From a virus: a stretch of DNA of 25,135 nt. Positions 1-6,850 of this stretch are shown piece by piece (the first letter of the stretch is position 1; every line of letters starts with the position of its first letter). The stretch lies in the IMG/VR virus record IMGVR_UViG_3300027140_000019, positions 1 through 25,135 of that record; one strand, given 5' to 3'. The notes under the pieces were generated by a model. It was given only the letters and a program-made list of their open reading frames with translations. It had not been told where the DNA came from and did no database searches. The translations under genes were made by a program, and so were the position numbers.

Positions 1-297
1 GCCAACGGCAACAGCAGAGATGCTGGTTATGCCATCAGGTACAACAAATGATCCGTTTGTTGTAAACGTGTTACTAACTGTGAGATACTCTTCAAATTCA
101 CCATTAATCAATAAAGTTCCATCGCTCAATTGACGTTGTTTTACTGATCCAGCACCAAGACTCACTTCGTCAAATTCAGAAGCAAACACCGTGTTTGATG
201 TAGTGCGAAACTTTGATGGGGCAATAGAAGTATTCTCGTCAAGCTCACCGTTGACCATCAATGTCCCTGTGCTGAGAAGTCTAGTGGCTATTGGCAT
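1..297 (-). CDS. Tail protein, N-terminal 99 residues (continues outside window)
   Basis: The ATG at 297 overlaps the previous stop (TAATG), and an open frame of 99 codons runs to the window edge without a stop. It begins MPIATRLLSTGTLMVNGELD and contains two parallel pieces, LMVNGELDE and LLINGEFEEY, each following a STGT or SDGT motif, suggesting an internal repeat. It ends FVVPDGITSISAVAVG, an entry into what in other marine phage proteins is a Gly-rich region, which is not visible here. It is probably another tail/fibre protein of the same block. Confidence 0.7.
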   Translation of the reverse strand, partial: MPIATRLLSTGTLMVNGELDENTSIAPSKFRTTSNTVFASEFDEVSLGAGSVKQRQLSDGTLLINGEFEEYLTVSNTFTTNGSFVVPDGITSISAVAVG

Positions 298-1673
298 TAT
301 CCAAACACCGTATCTAAACTATTTGACGTTACATTGTAAACTTGATAAACTACACTGATATTAGTAGAATTAGTAAACCCAACTCTATTCTTAACATATA
401 CACTATCTCCAACACCAACACCGCCTGTGACTTGTAAGGCACCGGAACTATTGTTACCTGATGTTGTACTACTTGTTATTACAACATTTCCTGATATATT
501 AGCTAATCCTGTGATAGTAGTGTTGCCAGCAGCTAGAGTTGTTATGCCCGATACTGCTCCGGAGAACGAACCCGTATTAGCTGATAATACAAACCTACCA
601 GTTGAATTACCTAATAGTATAGTATTGGATGTTGGAACAATGGCTGTTGTATTTGCACGTAATCCACTAGTAGTAAAGCTAGCAGCATTAACAGTACCAG
701 TATGATATACACCAGTTGTATTTGCAATCAAAGTAGATCCAATTGTAAAACTAGCAGCGTTAACTGAGCCAGCAACTACCAAATTACCAGTCGATGAAAG
801 AGTCATCCAGCGTGTGCCGTTAGTATAAAACGCCAATGGGGTTGCTGCTCCATTAAAAATAACAGCAGCATGTGTACCTGCGCCAAAATCACCTGCGTCA
901 TTATCGAGACCTACTTGGAAAGTGCCTCCAAAATTTGTGGCTTTGAACATTGCTTCTTGTGTGTTTACTACCGGAACAGTTGAAACAAAATTACCCGTAA
1001 ATAAACCATTACCAACAACTTCTAACTTTTGGGCGGGAGAATTAGTACCTATGCCCACATTTCCAGATGTATTGATTGTATTGGCTGATATAATAAATCT
1101 ACCAATAGTATTACCAAGTAATATTGTGTTTGATGTTGGTACAATAGCTGTAGTGTTTGCAACTAATCCACTAGTAGTAAAGCTAGCAGCATTTATACTA
1201 TTGGCTACAGATACATTGTTACTTGTCTTATTAAATGTAAATCCCGATGTTGCATTAGAACTACCAGAATCATTAAACTGTATTTGTGTATTAGAACCAC
1301 TAGCACCACCTCCTGCTACGGTTACCCAATACGGGGAACCAGAAGATCCATTAGACGCTAGTACCTGGCCAGCAGTCCCTACCCCACCATTAGCAGATAA
1401 CAATACACCAGCTGCTATAGTAACCTGTGTAGTATTAGCAATAAAATTAGTACCAACTGCGAAACTAGCTGCATTTACGGTACCGGTAACAATTTGGTTA
1501 GCTAGGTTAGCACCAACTTCAAAATACACTGTTCCATTAGACGAGAACATCTTACCATCGGTAAGATTGAGCGCCAGTTCGCCAGTGTCAATGAAATGAG
1601 TATTACCAGAGTTGGTAGTGTTTGGAGTACGGCCGGATACCGTCGTACGTTTGACTTGTAATTTATTAGCCAT
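297..1673 (-). CDS. Repeat-built tail-fibre-like protein (458 aa)
   Basis: The N-terminus (MANKLQVKRTT, then DTGELALNLTDGKMFSSNGT) is again the Mtd-like fibre attachment start found in the 487-aa protein. The body carries the same modules as the two fibres of the first block: GTVNAASFTTSGLRANTTAI, IVPTSNTILLGNSTGRFVLS (twice), plus GNVGIGTNSPAQKLEVVGN. A C-terminal piece (SGALQVTGGVGVGDSVYVKN) ends the protein. A stretch coding for one module, 651-728, is identical to DNA in the 533-aa fibre gene. Start: ATG at 1673 after GAGGGG; an upstream TTG at 1685 would add four residues but overlaps that site. The stop overlaps the next ATG as TAATG. Confidence 0.75.
   Translation of the reverse strand: MANKLQVKRTTVSGRTPNTTNSGNTHFIDTGELALNLTDGKMFSSNGTVYFEVGANLANQIVTGTVNAASFAVGTNFIANTTQVTIAAGVLLSANGGVGTAGQVLASNGSSGSPYWVTVAGGGASGSNTQIQFNDSGSSNATSGFTFNKTSNNVSVANSINAASFTTSGLVANTTAIVPTSNTILLGNTIGRFIISANTINTSGNVGIGTNSPAQKLEVVGNGLFTGNFVSTVPVVNTQEAMFKATNFGGTFQVGLDNDAGDFGAGTHAAVIFNGAATPLAFYTNGTRWMTLSSTGNLVVAGSVNAASFTIGSTLIANTTGVYHTGTVNAASFTTSGLRANTTAIVPTSNTILLGNSTGRFVLSANTGSFSGAVSGITTLAAGNTTITGLANISGNVVITSSTTSGNNSSGALQVTGGVGVGDSVYVKNRVGFTNSTNISVVYQVYNVTSNSLDTVFG
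651..728 (-). repeat. Inter-gene fibre module, copy in the 458-aa fibre gene
   Basis: 78 bases identical, by eye, to 11131-11208 in the 533-aa fibre gene. A diverged third copy with the core 'aatccactagtagtaaagct' lies near 1166-1185. Confidence 0.92.
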
Positions 1674-1688
1674 GTGGCCCCTCAATAA

Positions 1689-1700
1689 CTCTATATAGAG
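1689..1700. repeat. 12-bp perfect palindrome between fibre genes
   Basis: CTCTATATAGAG lies in the short gap between the stop of the 68-aa gene and the ribosome-binding site of the 458-aa fibre gene. It has no loop as a hairpin beyond the central bases and no T-run follows, so a terminator is unlikely. It could be a weak structure or a binding site, or chance. Confidence 0.4.
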
Positions 1701-1703
1701 CTG

Positions 1704-1910
1704 TTAAAAGTTAGTGTCAGAATTTTCTGACTTTTTTCTCGATGTTTGTTTTTCTAACTTATTATTTAGCTGGGCTACTTGATCAGCAAGTTGTGCTGCA
1801 TTAGCTTCAGCCATATGTACTCGGACTTCTAATATAATATGTTTTGCAAGTAAATCTTCAATCCAGCTTTTTTGTTTAATTATATATGCATTAATGAATT
1901 CAGGTTCCAA
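1704..1910 (-). CDS. Small coiled-coil protein (68 aa), TTG start
   Basis: A short protein starting with TTG immediately after the previous TAA (TAATTG); GGAGG lies about ten bases upstream. No in-frame ATG follows before codon 33. The middle and end (IEDLLAKHIILEVRVHMAEA, AAQLADQVAQLNNKLEKQT) have heptads of Leu/Val/Ile, so a coiled coil is predicted. Together with the 72-aa protein before the 533-aa fibre, this is a second coiled-coil mini-gene placed between fibre genes. Function is unknown. Confidence 0.65.
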   Translation of the reverse strand: MEPEFINAYIIKQKSWIEDLLAKHIILEVRVHMAEANAAQLADQVAQLNNKLEKQTSRKKSENSDTNF

Positions 1911-3374
1911 TTAGAAGGTTCCTCCGTCTAGTGTTGAGTAAATAACAGCTGTTCCGTTTGATTGAAGAACATACCCATCGGCACCCAGTGCAAGTTTTCT
2001 GAATCCGTTTGATGAATTAGCAACAAGAACATCTTCAGCTGTATATGATGCAAGACCAGTACCACCACTTGTCCCGACTAAGGCAGTTGTTAAAGTCAGA
2101 GAGTTGGCTGTCATATTAACAGCAACGGTTGAATTTGCTGTTAATGTTACAGCTGTTGAATTAGATACAAGGCCATGAGAAGATAAAAATGTATCTAATG
2201 TTCCTTTTGTATAACCTGTTGCAGTTGTATTGACAGTTGCTGTAGGAGCTGATTGAACATCTTTAAATACTTTAAAAATACCATCAGAAGCATCTCTGAA
2301 AATACCAGCATATGAAGCAGTGCCTGGATTATAAGTTCCAAAGAAACCAATATCCAACGTATCAGAAATTGTATTATTAGAAGCTAATTGAATTAACGAG
2401 TCTGTTACAGTCAATGTAGCAACGTTAATTGTGACTAATGATCCAGAAACCACCAAGTTACCATTGATCGTAGCATCCGTATCAACAGTTAGTGTTCCAG
2501 TACGGGTCGTATTAGCAAATACGTTATCCCATCTAAGAAGGTTTGTACCTAACGAAACTGTTCCATTAGTAGACGGAATTATACTGGAATTGACATAACC
2601 TGTAATACTAACTCGATCAGAAATAGAATTTCCAAGTACTGTGTTACCATTTATTGTCAGATCATTATGTGTAACATTGTCTGTTGTTCCAATTGCTTGT
2701 CCAATGTGTACACCGGTTGCATTAGATACTACACCAGTTCCAGCTACAACATGAACACCGGTTGCATTAGAGGCAATACCATTACCAGCAACAACAGCAA
2801 TTGTGGGTGCAGATCCTTCTGTTGTTGCGTTACCAGATAAACCGTTACCTGCTGTTATTGTTGCAACGTAGTTGCCAGTTGTATCTGTACCAAGAGCAAC
2901 AGAATCAGCTGCAATTGAAACAACACCAGTAGCAGAAACAGTAATGTCACCAGAAAGAGTGACGTTATTAAAAAAGCTTGTTGAATTAGCAATCAGTACC
3001 TGACCGGCTGACGCACTTGTAACTGCAACGTCCGATAAACCATCGAGGTTCGTTACAGGAGCAGCAAAGTACACACCACCGGTTGAATTAGATGAAAGAA
3101 CTTGACCAGCTGTTCCAAACGCACCATTAGCATATATCTTATCAATTGTTGCATTTGCAACTTTGATTGCATCTAAGTAACTGGTTGCGTTAGCAACAAG
3201 TGCTTGGTTTGCTGTAAGGGTACCAGGGGTTCTTTTACCGCCAATAGCAAGTACTGTAGAGTTACTACCAACATAAAGTACGTCACCGTTAGCTGTAACA
3301 GCTAATTCACCGTTTGCAAGTGAAGCTGGTACGCTTGTAGAAAGTGATCGTTTGATCTGAATTAGATTGGCCAT
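1911..3374 (-). CDS. Tail-fibre-like protein with Mtd-type N-terminus (487 aa)
   Basis: The start MANLIQIKRS, PASLANGELAVTANGDVLYVG fits the N-terminal 'major tropism determinant' type domain of phage fibres (xxIQIKRGT...LAxGELA). The middle is Asn/Thr-rich beta repeats (for example AGNGIASNATGVHVVAGTG, NGNTVLGNSISDRVSITGY). Residues about 310-380 (TLTVTDSLIQLASNNTISD, DIGFFGTYNP, AGIFRDASDGIFKVF) form a module familiar from marine phage fibres. The end is VLQSNGTAVIYSTLDGGTF. It is preceded by AGAGGAAAAATAATAA before the ATG. It is probably a host-contact fibre; no metal or chaperone motif is visible. Confidence 0.75.
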   Translation of the reverse strand: MANLIQIKRSLSTSVPASLANGELAVTANGDVLYVGSNSTVLAIGGKRTPGTLTANQALVANATSYLDAIKVANATIDKIYANGAFGTAGQVLSSNSTGGVYFAAPVTNLDGLSDVAVTSASAGQVLIANSTSFFNNVTLSGDITVSATGVVSIAADSVALGTDTTGNYVATITAGNGLSGNATTEGSAPTIAVVAGNGIASNATGVHVVAGTGVVSNATGVHIGQAIGTTDNVTHNDLTINGNTVLGNSISDRVSITGYVNSSIIPSTNGTVSLGTNLLRWDNVFANTTRTGTLTVDTDATINGNLVVSGSLVTINVATLTVTDSLIQLASNNTISDTLDIGFFGTYNPGTASYAGIFRDASDGIFKVFKDVQSAPTATVNTTATGYTKGTLDTFLSSHGLVSNSTAVTLTANSTVAVNMTANSLTLTTALVGTSGGTGLASYTAEDVLVANSSNGFRKLALGADGYVLQSNGTAVIYSTLDGGTF

Positions 3375-3404
3375 TTATTATTTTTCCTCTATTAGGCAAC
3401 CATA

Positions 3405-3647
3405 TTAAAAAGAACCGCCATCAAGTGAAATTTGTTGTACTACATATTTATCGTCTGAAGATCTGTAGACAAGGGTCGACCCATCTACGGGAGAATTTTC
3501 AACCACATCTGCAAGTGAGTCTAATCGATTACCAGTAGAAGTAAGCGTAACAGGCGCAGTCGATTGGATCTGCCCACCACCGGTGTTAACAGATGCTTTA
3601 ATGTTTGAAGAAGTTACCAACCTAACGGTTGCTGAGTTTAACGACAT
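3405..3647 (-). CDS. Small fibre-cap-like protein (80 aa)
   Basis: A short protein with LDSLADVVENSPVDGSTLVY, RSSDDKYVVQQ and the end ISLDGGSF. The pattern 'LxxLxDV...DGxxLVY...DGGxF' is the same as found at the C-terminus of the downstream 487-aa fibre (TLDGGTF) and inside it (NLDGLSDVAV). It may be a stand-alone end piece of a fibre. Start: ATG at 3647, preceded by GAGG five bases upstream. A GTG at 3653 would add two residues but has no spacing for that site. Confidence 0.68.
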   Translation of the reverse strand: MSLNSATVRLVTSSNIKASVNTGGGQIQSTAPVTLTSTGNRLDSLADVVENSPVDGSTLVYRSSDDKYVVQQISLDGGSF

Positions 3648-3649
3648 TG

Positions 3650-3979
3650 TCACCTCGTGACTTCAGGTGTTACTGTAACAATTCCTTCAACTATTCTAGA
3701 AACAACATTGGCACCACTAGTTACCTCGACATCATAAACATATCTACCTGCTGTTAAATTTGCAGTCTGACCAGCAGTTAAACTCAAGGTAACGGTTCCA
3801 TTATTACCTCCAAGAGATATTGAAAAACTTTGAGAATTAGATGATGTATAGTGCTTACGTATCTCAGAGTCTCCAGTGTAACCGGTTAGATCAACAGGAT
3901 TTCCAGCATCATCAGTTAAATTAATGACTGTTGAGAATGTAGTTCCTTGATCAATTAAAATATTAGCTTTTGTTGCCAT
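3650..3979 (-). CDS. Ig-like/beta virion-associated protein (109 aa)
   Basis: MATKANILIDQGTTFSTVINLTDDAGNPVDLTGY followed in the family by a RKHYTSS motif, then GRYVYDVEV and VSRIVEGIVTVTPEVTR. This is a small beta-sandwich protein that I recall as conserved in cyanophage and related tail regions, where it also resembles the N-terminal domain of baseplate upper proteins of Siphoviridae. Its exact role is unknown; it is probably structural. It is the first gene after the late promoter. It ends in TGA within CGAGGTGACAATG, where the ribosome-binding site and start of the next gene overlap its end. Confidence 0.78.
   Translation of the reverse strand: MATKANILIDQGTTFSTVINLTDDAGNPVDLTGYTGDSEIRKHYTSSNSQSFSISLGGNNGTVTLSLTAGQTANLTAGRYVYDVEVTSGANVVSRIVEGIVTVTPEVTR
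3653..3656 (-). promoter_or_regulatory. Ribosome binding site deciding the start at 3647
   Basis: GAGG on the minus strand with five bases to ATG at 3647. It lies within the last codons of the 109-aa gene. The alternative GTG at 3653 directly touches the site and is less likely. Confidence 0.6.
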
Positions 3980-4033
3980 TTGTTATCTCATTGTTATGAT
4001 GGTGAAATATATGGTCTTATCCCATTTGTTAAC

Positions 4034-4041
4034 TATTTATA
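4034..4041 (-). promoter_or_regulatory. T4-type late promoter
   Basis: On the minus strand this reads TATAAATA, the exact T4 late-promoter core recognised by the phage sigma factor gp55 with the gp45 clamp. It lies in the 74-base gap after the desaturase stop, the largest non-coding gap in the window, 54 bases before the ATG at 3979. It is the only exact copy I found at a gene boundary. It probably drives the second fibre block. Confidence 0.75.
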
Positions 4042-4053
4042 TTGTTGAAAATA

Positions 4054-4854
4054 CTAATATTTAATCATCCTTATCACCCATACAGTCGGATCAATCTCCC
4101 ACCATTTTTCACCATGATTCCATCTTGAGGGATGTTTATGGTGGTTATTGTGCCACCCATTTGTACCTAGACTAATGATTGCACCAAAAATACTGTTTTT
4201 TGATTTACCGGCCGTCTTATAATTTTGGTATCCAATTTGGTGTGTAATTATATTAGATATACCGAGCGTATGAAGCACAAACCCGGCAGGGATAACATAC
4301 GCAGCCCAAAAGAGCATTGGATCTATACATGCAAGAAATATAACATATAGCATAATAATCTTGATATAGTTATTATCAAAGAATGTGATTATTTTATCAC
4401 GTCTCACATCTTTTGTATGGGCAACCCACTCTCTTGCAGAATGAATTATTGGAAAATTGTTTGTGTAAAGACGCCACCAAGAAACATACTCATACGATTG
4501 AGGGTCATACACAGTATCTTGATATCTATGATGAAGTCTATGTGTTCCTACTAAAACACTAAGATTACCAATTGAAGCTAACCCTCCAAACATAATAAGT
4601 ATAAAATTAAAAAATTTATTCGTCTGAAAACTTTTGTGGGTCAGGTACCTATGTACACCGGCATCCATACCAATATTATTAAATAAAAAAACAAAAATTA
4701 AAGTTACAATAACATATACAACAGTATTAGCTGTCAATATTTTGTACACCCCAATAAAAAACAACAGAAGAACACAAAACTTTATGAAATTTATTCTTCT
4801 GTTGCTTGCTTGTAAGGATGGATCAAGGAATAACGATAATATATGAATGTTCAT
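4054..4854 (-). CDS. Membrane fatty-acid (acyl) desaturase (266 aa)
   Basis: All three histidine boxes of the membrane di-iron desaturases are present: H68-RYLT-H73, H105-RL-HH109 and H235-NN-HH239. The spacing and flanking residues (DAGVHRYLTH, GTHRLHHRY, TNGWHNNHH) are those of delta-9-type acyl desaturases. Hydrophobic segments at about residues 25-60, 82-102 and 165-200 fit the usual membrane hairpins. The enzyme would insert a double bond into fatty acyl chains of the host membrane during infection. Desaturase genes are known as auxiliary metabolic genes in cyanophages; substrate and position of the double bond cannot be read here. It begins inside the end of the 162-aa gene without an evident ribosome-binding site and is followed by a late promoter. 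Confidence 0.92.
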   Translation of the reverse strand: MNIHILSLFLDPSLQASNRRINFIKFCVLLLFFIGVYKILTANTVVYVIVTLIFVFLFNNIGMDAGVHRYLTHKSFQTNKFFNFILIMFGGLASIGNLSVLVGTHRLHHRYQDTVYDPQSYEYVSWWRLYTNNFPIIHSAREWVAHTKDVRRDKIITFFDNNYIKIIMLYVIFLACIDPMLFWAAYVIPAGFVLHTLGISNIITHQIGYQNYKTAGKSKNSIFGAIISLGTNGWHNNHHKHPSRWNHGEKWWEIDPTVWVIRMIKY

Positions 4855-5311
4855 ATGATTTAACTATAACATTTGGCGGACATGTGATTTCTGTTTCTTC
4901 ATGGTAATCCACACCACCAACCACCAACTTCCCTTTACATAGATACATTTTGGTTTCTTTTTCAAACAATCTTGTTTCACCTGGATACATTACCAATGTA
5001 TCGTAATTTAATTTTCTACCTTCATTATTTTTTGAGTCATAACAATAAACTACCGTATTTCCGTGTGATAGCGTATTATATATTCCATGTGGCTCACTAT
5101 TAGCATATACACATTTACCAGCAACACTGTCGTTAACTTGACTCAGGTTACCGGTATTTTGCTCTACGAACTCTTGTGTAATTTTACCACTTACAAAAAA
5201 ATACTTACTTGTTGAGTTATGGTCAATTAAAACTTTACTTCTTGAATTATCCGGAAAAGTATTTCTCAAAAAATAATTACCAAAAATAGAAACTTTTTTT
5301 AATTTAATCAT
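4823..5311 (-). CDS. Unrecognised protein, possibly beta-barrel/cupin-like (162 aa)
   Basis: I do not recognise this protein. It looks beta-rich in the second half (TLVMYPGETRLFEKETKMYL, then GKLVVGGVDYHEETEITCPP, then YIIVIP), a pattern compatible with a cupin-like fold, but no complete metal-binding motif is apparent. There is no signal peptide or membrane segment. The start has no clear Shine-Dalgarno sequence; it begins 11 bases after the stop of the 107-aa gene. Its last 32 bases overlap the start of the desaturase gene in another frame, which suggests the two genes were inherited together. Confidence 0.6.
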   Translation of the reverse strand: MIKLKKVSIFGNYFLRNTFPDNSRSKVLIDHNSTSKYFFVSGKITQEFVEQNTGNLSQVNDSVAGKCVYANSEPHGIYNTLSHGNTVVYCYDSKNNEGRKLNYDTLVMYPGETRLFEKETKMYLCKGKLVVGGVDYHEETEITCPPNVIVKSYEHSYIIVIP

Positions 5312-5322
5312 AAGATATTTAA

Positions 5323-5646
5323 CTATGCATTGAATGTTTGATTGTCTGGTATAGTAGCACTTCCCTCTGCCAGTAATCTTTCAAATTCAGACATCTCATT
5401 GGCAACTGCCGATAGTTCTTGTTCTTGTTGTTGCGCAAGTGCAATCAAATCGCTGTATGGGCTAATGTCGGTTATTTCTTCGTTTCTAGTTTTTTTCCCA
5501 GTAACAACATTTTTATATTCTATCTCTCCTATATTTCCATTCCACTGAACAGCATGAATGGATGGATCTAAAGAAGAACAGTCAACAGTTGCGTTGAAGT
5601 TATCTAGATAAATCATATTATCAACTGGTACAATTGTTACTCTCAT
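5323..5646 (-). CDS. Conserved small tail-region protein (107 aa), function unknown
   Basis: The sequence MRVTIVPVDNMIYLDNF, SSLDPSIHAVQWNG and GEIEYKN...NEEITDISPYS matches a small protein I recognise from the tail-fibre neighbourhoods of many phages and prophages (pattern MRVTIVP...IDPAIHAVQW.G..GEVEY). Its function is not established; a role in tail-fibre assembly is often guessed from location. The C-terminal part (ALAQQQEQELSAVANEMSEFERLLAEG) is helical and may be a coiled coil. AAAGGAATTTCG precedes the ATG. Confidence 0.75.
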   Translation of the reverse strand: MRVTIVPVDNMIYLDNFNATVDCSSLDPSIHAVQWNGNIGEIEYKNVVTGKKTRNEEITDISPYSDLIALAQQQEQELSAVANEMSEFERLLAEGSATIPDNQTFNA

Positions 5647-5656
5647 CGAAATTCCT

Positions 5657-6262
5657 TTAATTTAAATCTATATCGTACGATACTGGTACAAAGTGAAAAA
5701 ATACAAGGTTACAAAATTTACCTTTAATTTTCTCTCTGTAGTGTGGGCTATCTGTTCCCGAGTAACAAACAGCATCATTTGGTTCTAAAATATAATCTTG
5801 ATCTTGTATGTTAATTGGCCAAACTTGATCTTGATCTATACAAAAATCAATAGTATATTTACATTGAGGCCTATCAGTATGAAATGGACATATCCCTTTT
5901 TCATTATACATACTCAAGAAACTATAAGAAGGCTTTACTTCTTCACCAAAGATATTACAAGCATCTGCTGTAAGTTGTGGATGAATAGTTCTCATCATAA
6001 ACTCATTATGGTAAAATGTACGATGAAAATTATCTGTATCCACACTTCTCATCGAAGTATTTAGGTCATTATATATGTGATGTTTAATTCTTTGATGATC
6101 TTCTTTTTTGAAGAAGTTTTTTACCACAACTGGAGTAAACACGTTTTTGTTAAAGTTCAATATATCATTGTTTTCATTAACAAATCCATCTTTTGTTCTT
6201 CTAATAAAGCAACTAGGGTTAAGGAATTTGATATCGCCTTCTTTAAGATCAAATAAACTCAT
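5657..6262 (-). CDS. Second, divergent 2OG-Fe(II) oxygenase-like protein (201 aa)
   Basis: Contains CPFHTDRPQ (His128-x-Asp130) and DSPHYREKIKGKF (His174), the expected iron ligands of a 2OG-Fe(II) oxygenase, separated by strands WPINI and YILEPNDAVCYSG. The 2-oxoglutarate-binding Arg normally found about ten residues after the distal His is not at the usual place: Lys180/Lys182 stand there, with Arg176 only two residues after the His. Either Lys substitutes for Arg or the cosubstrate is bound differently. It shares little sequence with the neighbouring 192-aa oxygenase beyond the fold. The N-terminus (TPVVVKNFFKKEDHQRI) fits the start of such domains. GAG lies upstream of the ATG. The substrate is unknown. 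Confidence 0.72.
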   Translation of the reverse strand: MSLFDLKEGDIKFLNPSCFIRRTKDGFVNENNDILNFNKNVFTPVVVKNFFKKEDHQRIKHHIYNDLNTSMRSVDTDNFHRTFYHNEFMMRTIHPQLTADACNIFGEEVKPSYSFLSMYNEKGICPFHTDRPQCKYTIDFCIDQDQVWPINIQDQDYILEPNDAVCYSGTDSPHYREKIKGKFCNLVFFHFVPVSYDIDLN

Positions 6263-6271
6263 AGATATATC

Positions 6272-6850
6272 TCAATTAAACCATGAAACTATTGAATACC
6301 TAGTACCAGACATTACTGGTAATATTTGATGAGGATATATAAAAGTAGATGGAAATACAATAGCAGATCCTTTTTTGGGTTTCAATATATACTCACCATC
6401 AAAGAAAGCCCACTCTCCACCTTCATAATTATCATTCAATAGTAGAGAACAAGATACCATTCTGGAAAGATTACCAACATGATCTGTGTGTTGCACATAT
6501 CTTTGTCCTACTTCATACCTGAGAAGCTGGTATCCGTCATCTTTAAATATCTTACACTCTGGAAATTTATTGGCGTACCTTTTTATTATATTACCAACAC
6601 ATGCAAATACCCTGTTATCAAGTTCTCGTCTTAGTAAGCTGTCGACAATAACTGACTCATGGGATAAAGATATTTCTTGACAACTTCTAATGTTTCGATT
6701 TACAACTGTCGAACCAGAATCATATCCAACAGTAGTATTACTCCACAAATTGCAATCTTTGTATTCTTCTATAATATCATCACACAGTGAGATTGGGATC
6801 ACATCTTCTAATACAACAATATAATCTTTAATATTATCAGGATATTTCAT
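6272..6850 (-). CDS. 2OG-Fe(II) oxygenase, prolyl-4-hydroxylase-like (192 aa)
   Basis: The protein has the complete facial triad and substrate arginine of the 2-oxoglutarate/Fe(II) dioxygenase fold: His121-Thr-Asp123 in VQHTDH, distal His174 in IYPHQ, and Arg184 in SGTRYSIVSWF. The sequence between (MVSCSLLLND, GGEWAFFDG, ILKPKKGSAIVFPS) matches the jelly-roll strands of the P4H-like family. Family members hydroxylate proteins or small molecules using 2-oxoglutarate and oxygen. The substrate here is unknown. The location, within tail genes, makes a structural protein possible but this is inference. The length (192 aa) is that of the bare catalytic domain. It starts at an ATGA overlap with the four-Cys gene. 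Confidence 0.88.
   Translation of the reverse strand: MKYPDNIKDYIVVLEDVIPISLCDDIIEEYKDCNLWSNTTVGYDSGSTVVNRNIRSCQEISLSHESVIVDSLLRRELDNRVFACVGNIIKRYANKFPECKIFKDDGYQLLRYEVGQRYVQHTDHVGNLSRMVSCSLLLNDNYEGGEWAFFDGEYILKPKKGSAIVFPSTFIYPHQILPVMSGTRYSIVSWFN

Noticed and set aside
922-1599. Plus-strand open frame of 225 codons
   Set aside because: It is the antisense of the 458-aa fibre gene. It has a Val/Pro/Leu-rich composition that mirrors the Asn/Thr/Ala-rich repeats and no plausible family.
1673-1685. TTG start at 1685 for the 458-aa fibre
   Set aside because: It sits on the GAGGGG ribosome-binding site that serves the ATG at 1673, and the MANKLQVKR start aligns with the 487-aa fibre's MANLIQIKR.
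1689-1700. Rho-independent terminator at the palindrome
   Set aside because: The stem is AT-rich without a proper loop and no run of T follows on the transcribed strand.
297-3374. Diversity-generating retroelement target (because of the Mtd-like N-termini)
   Set aside because: No reverse transcriptase, template repeat or adenine-biased variable repeat is visible; the repeats are in-frame fibre modules.
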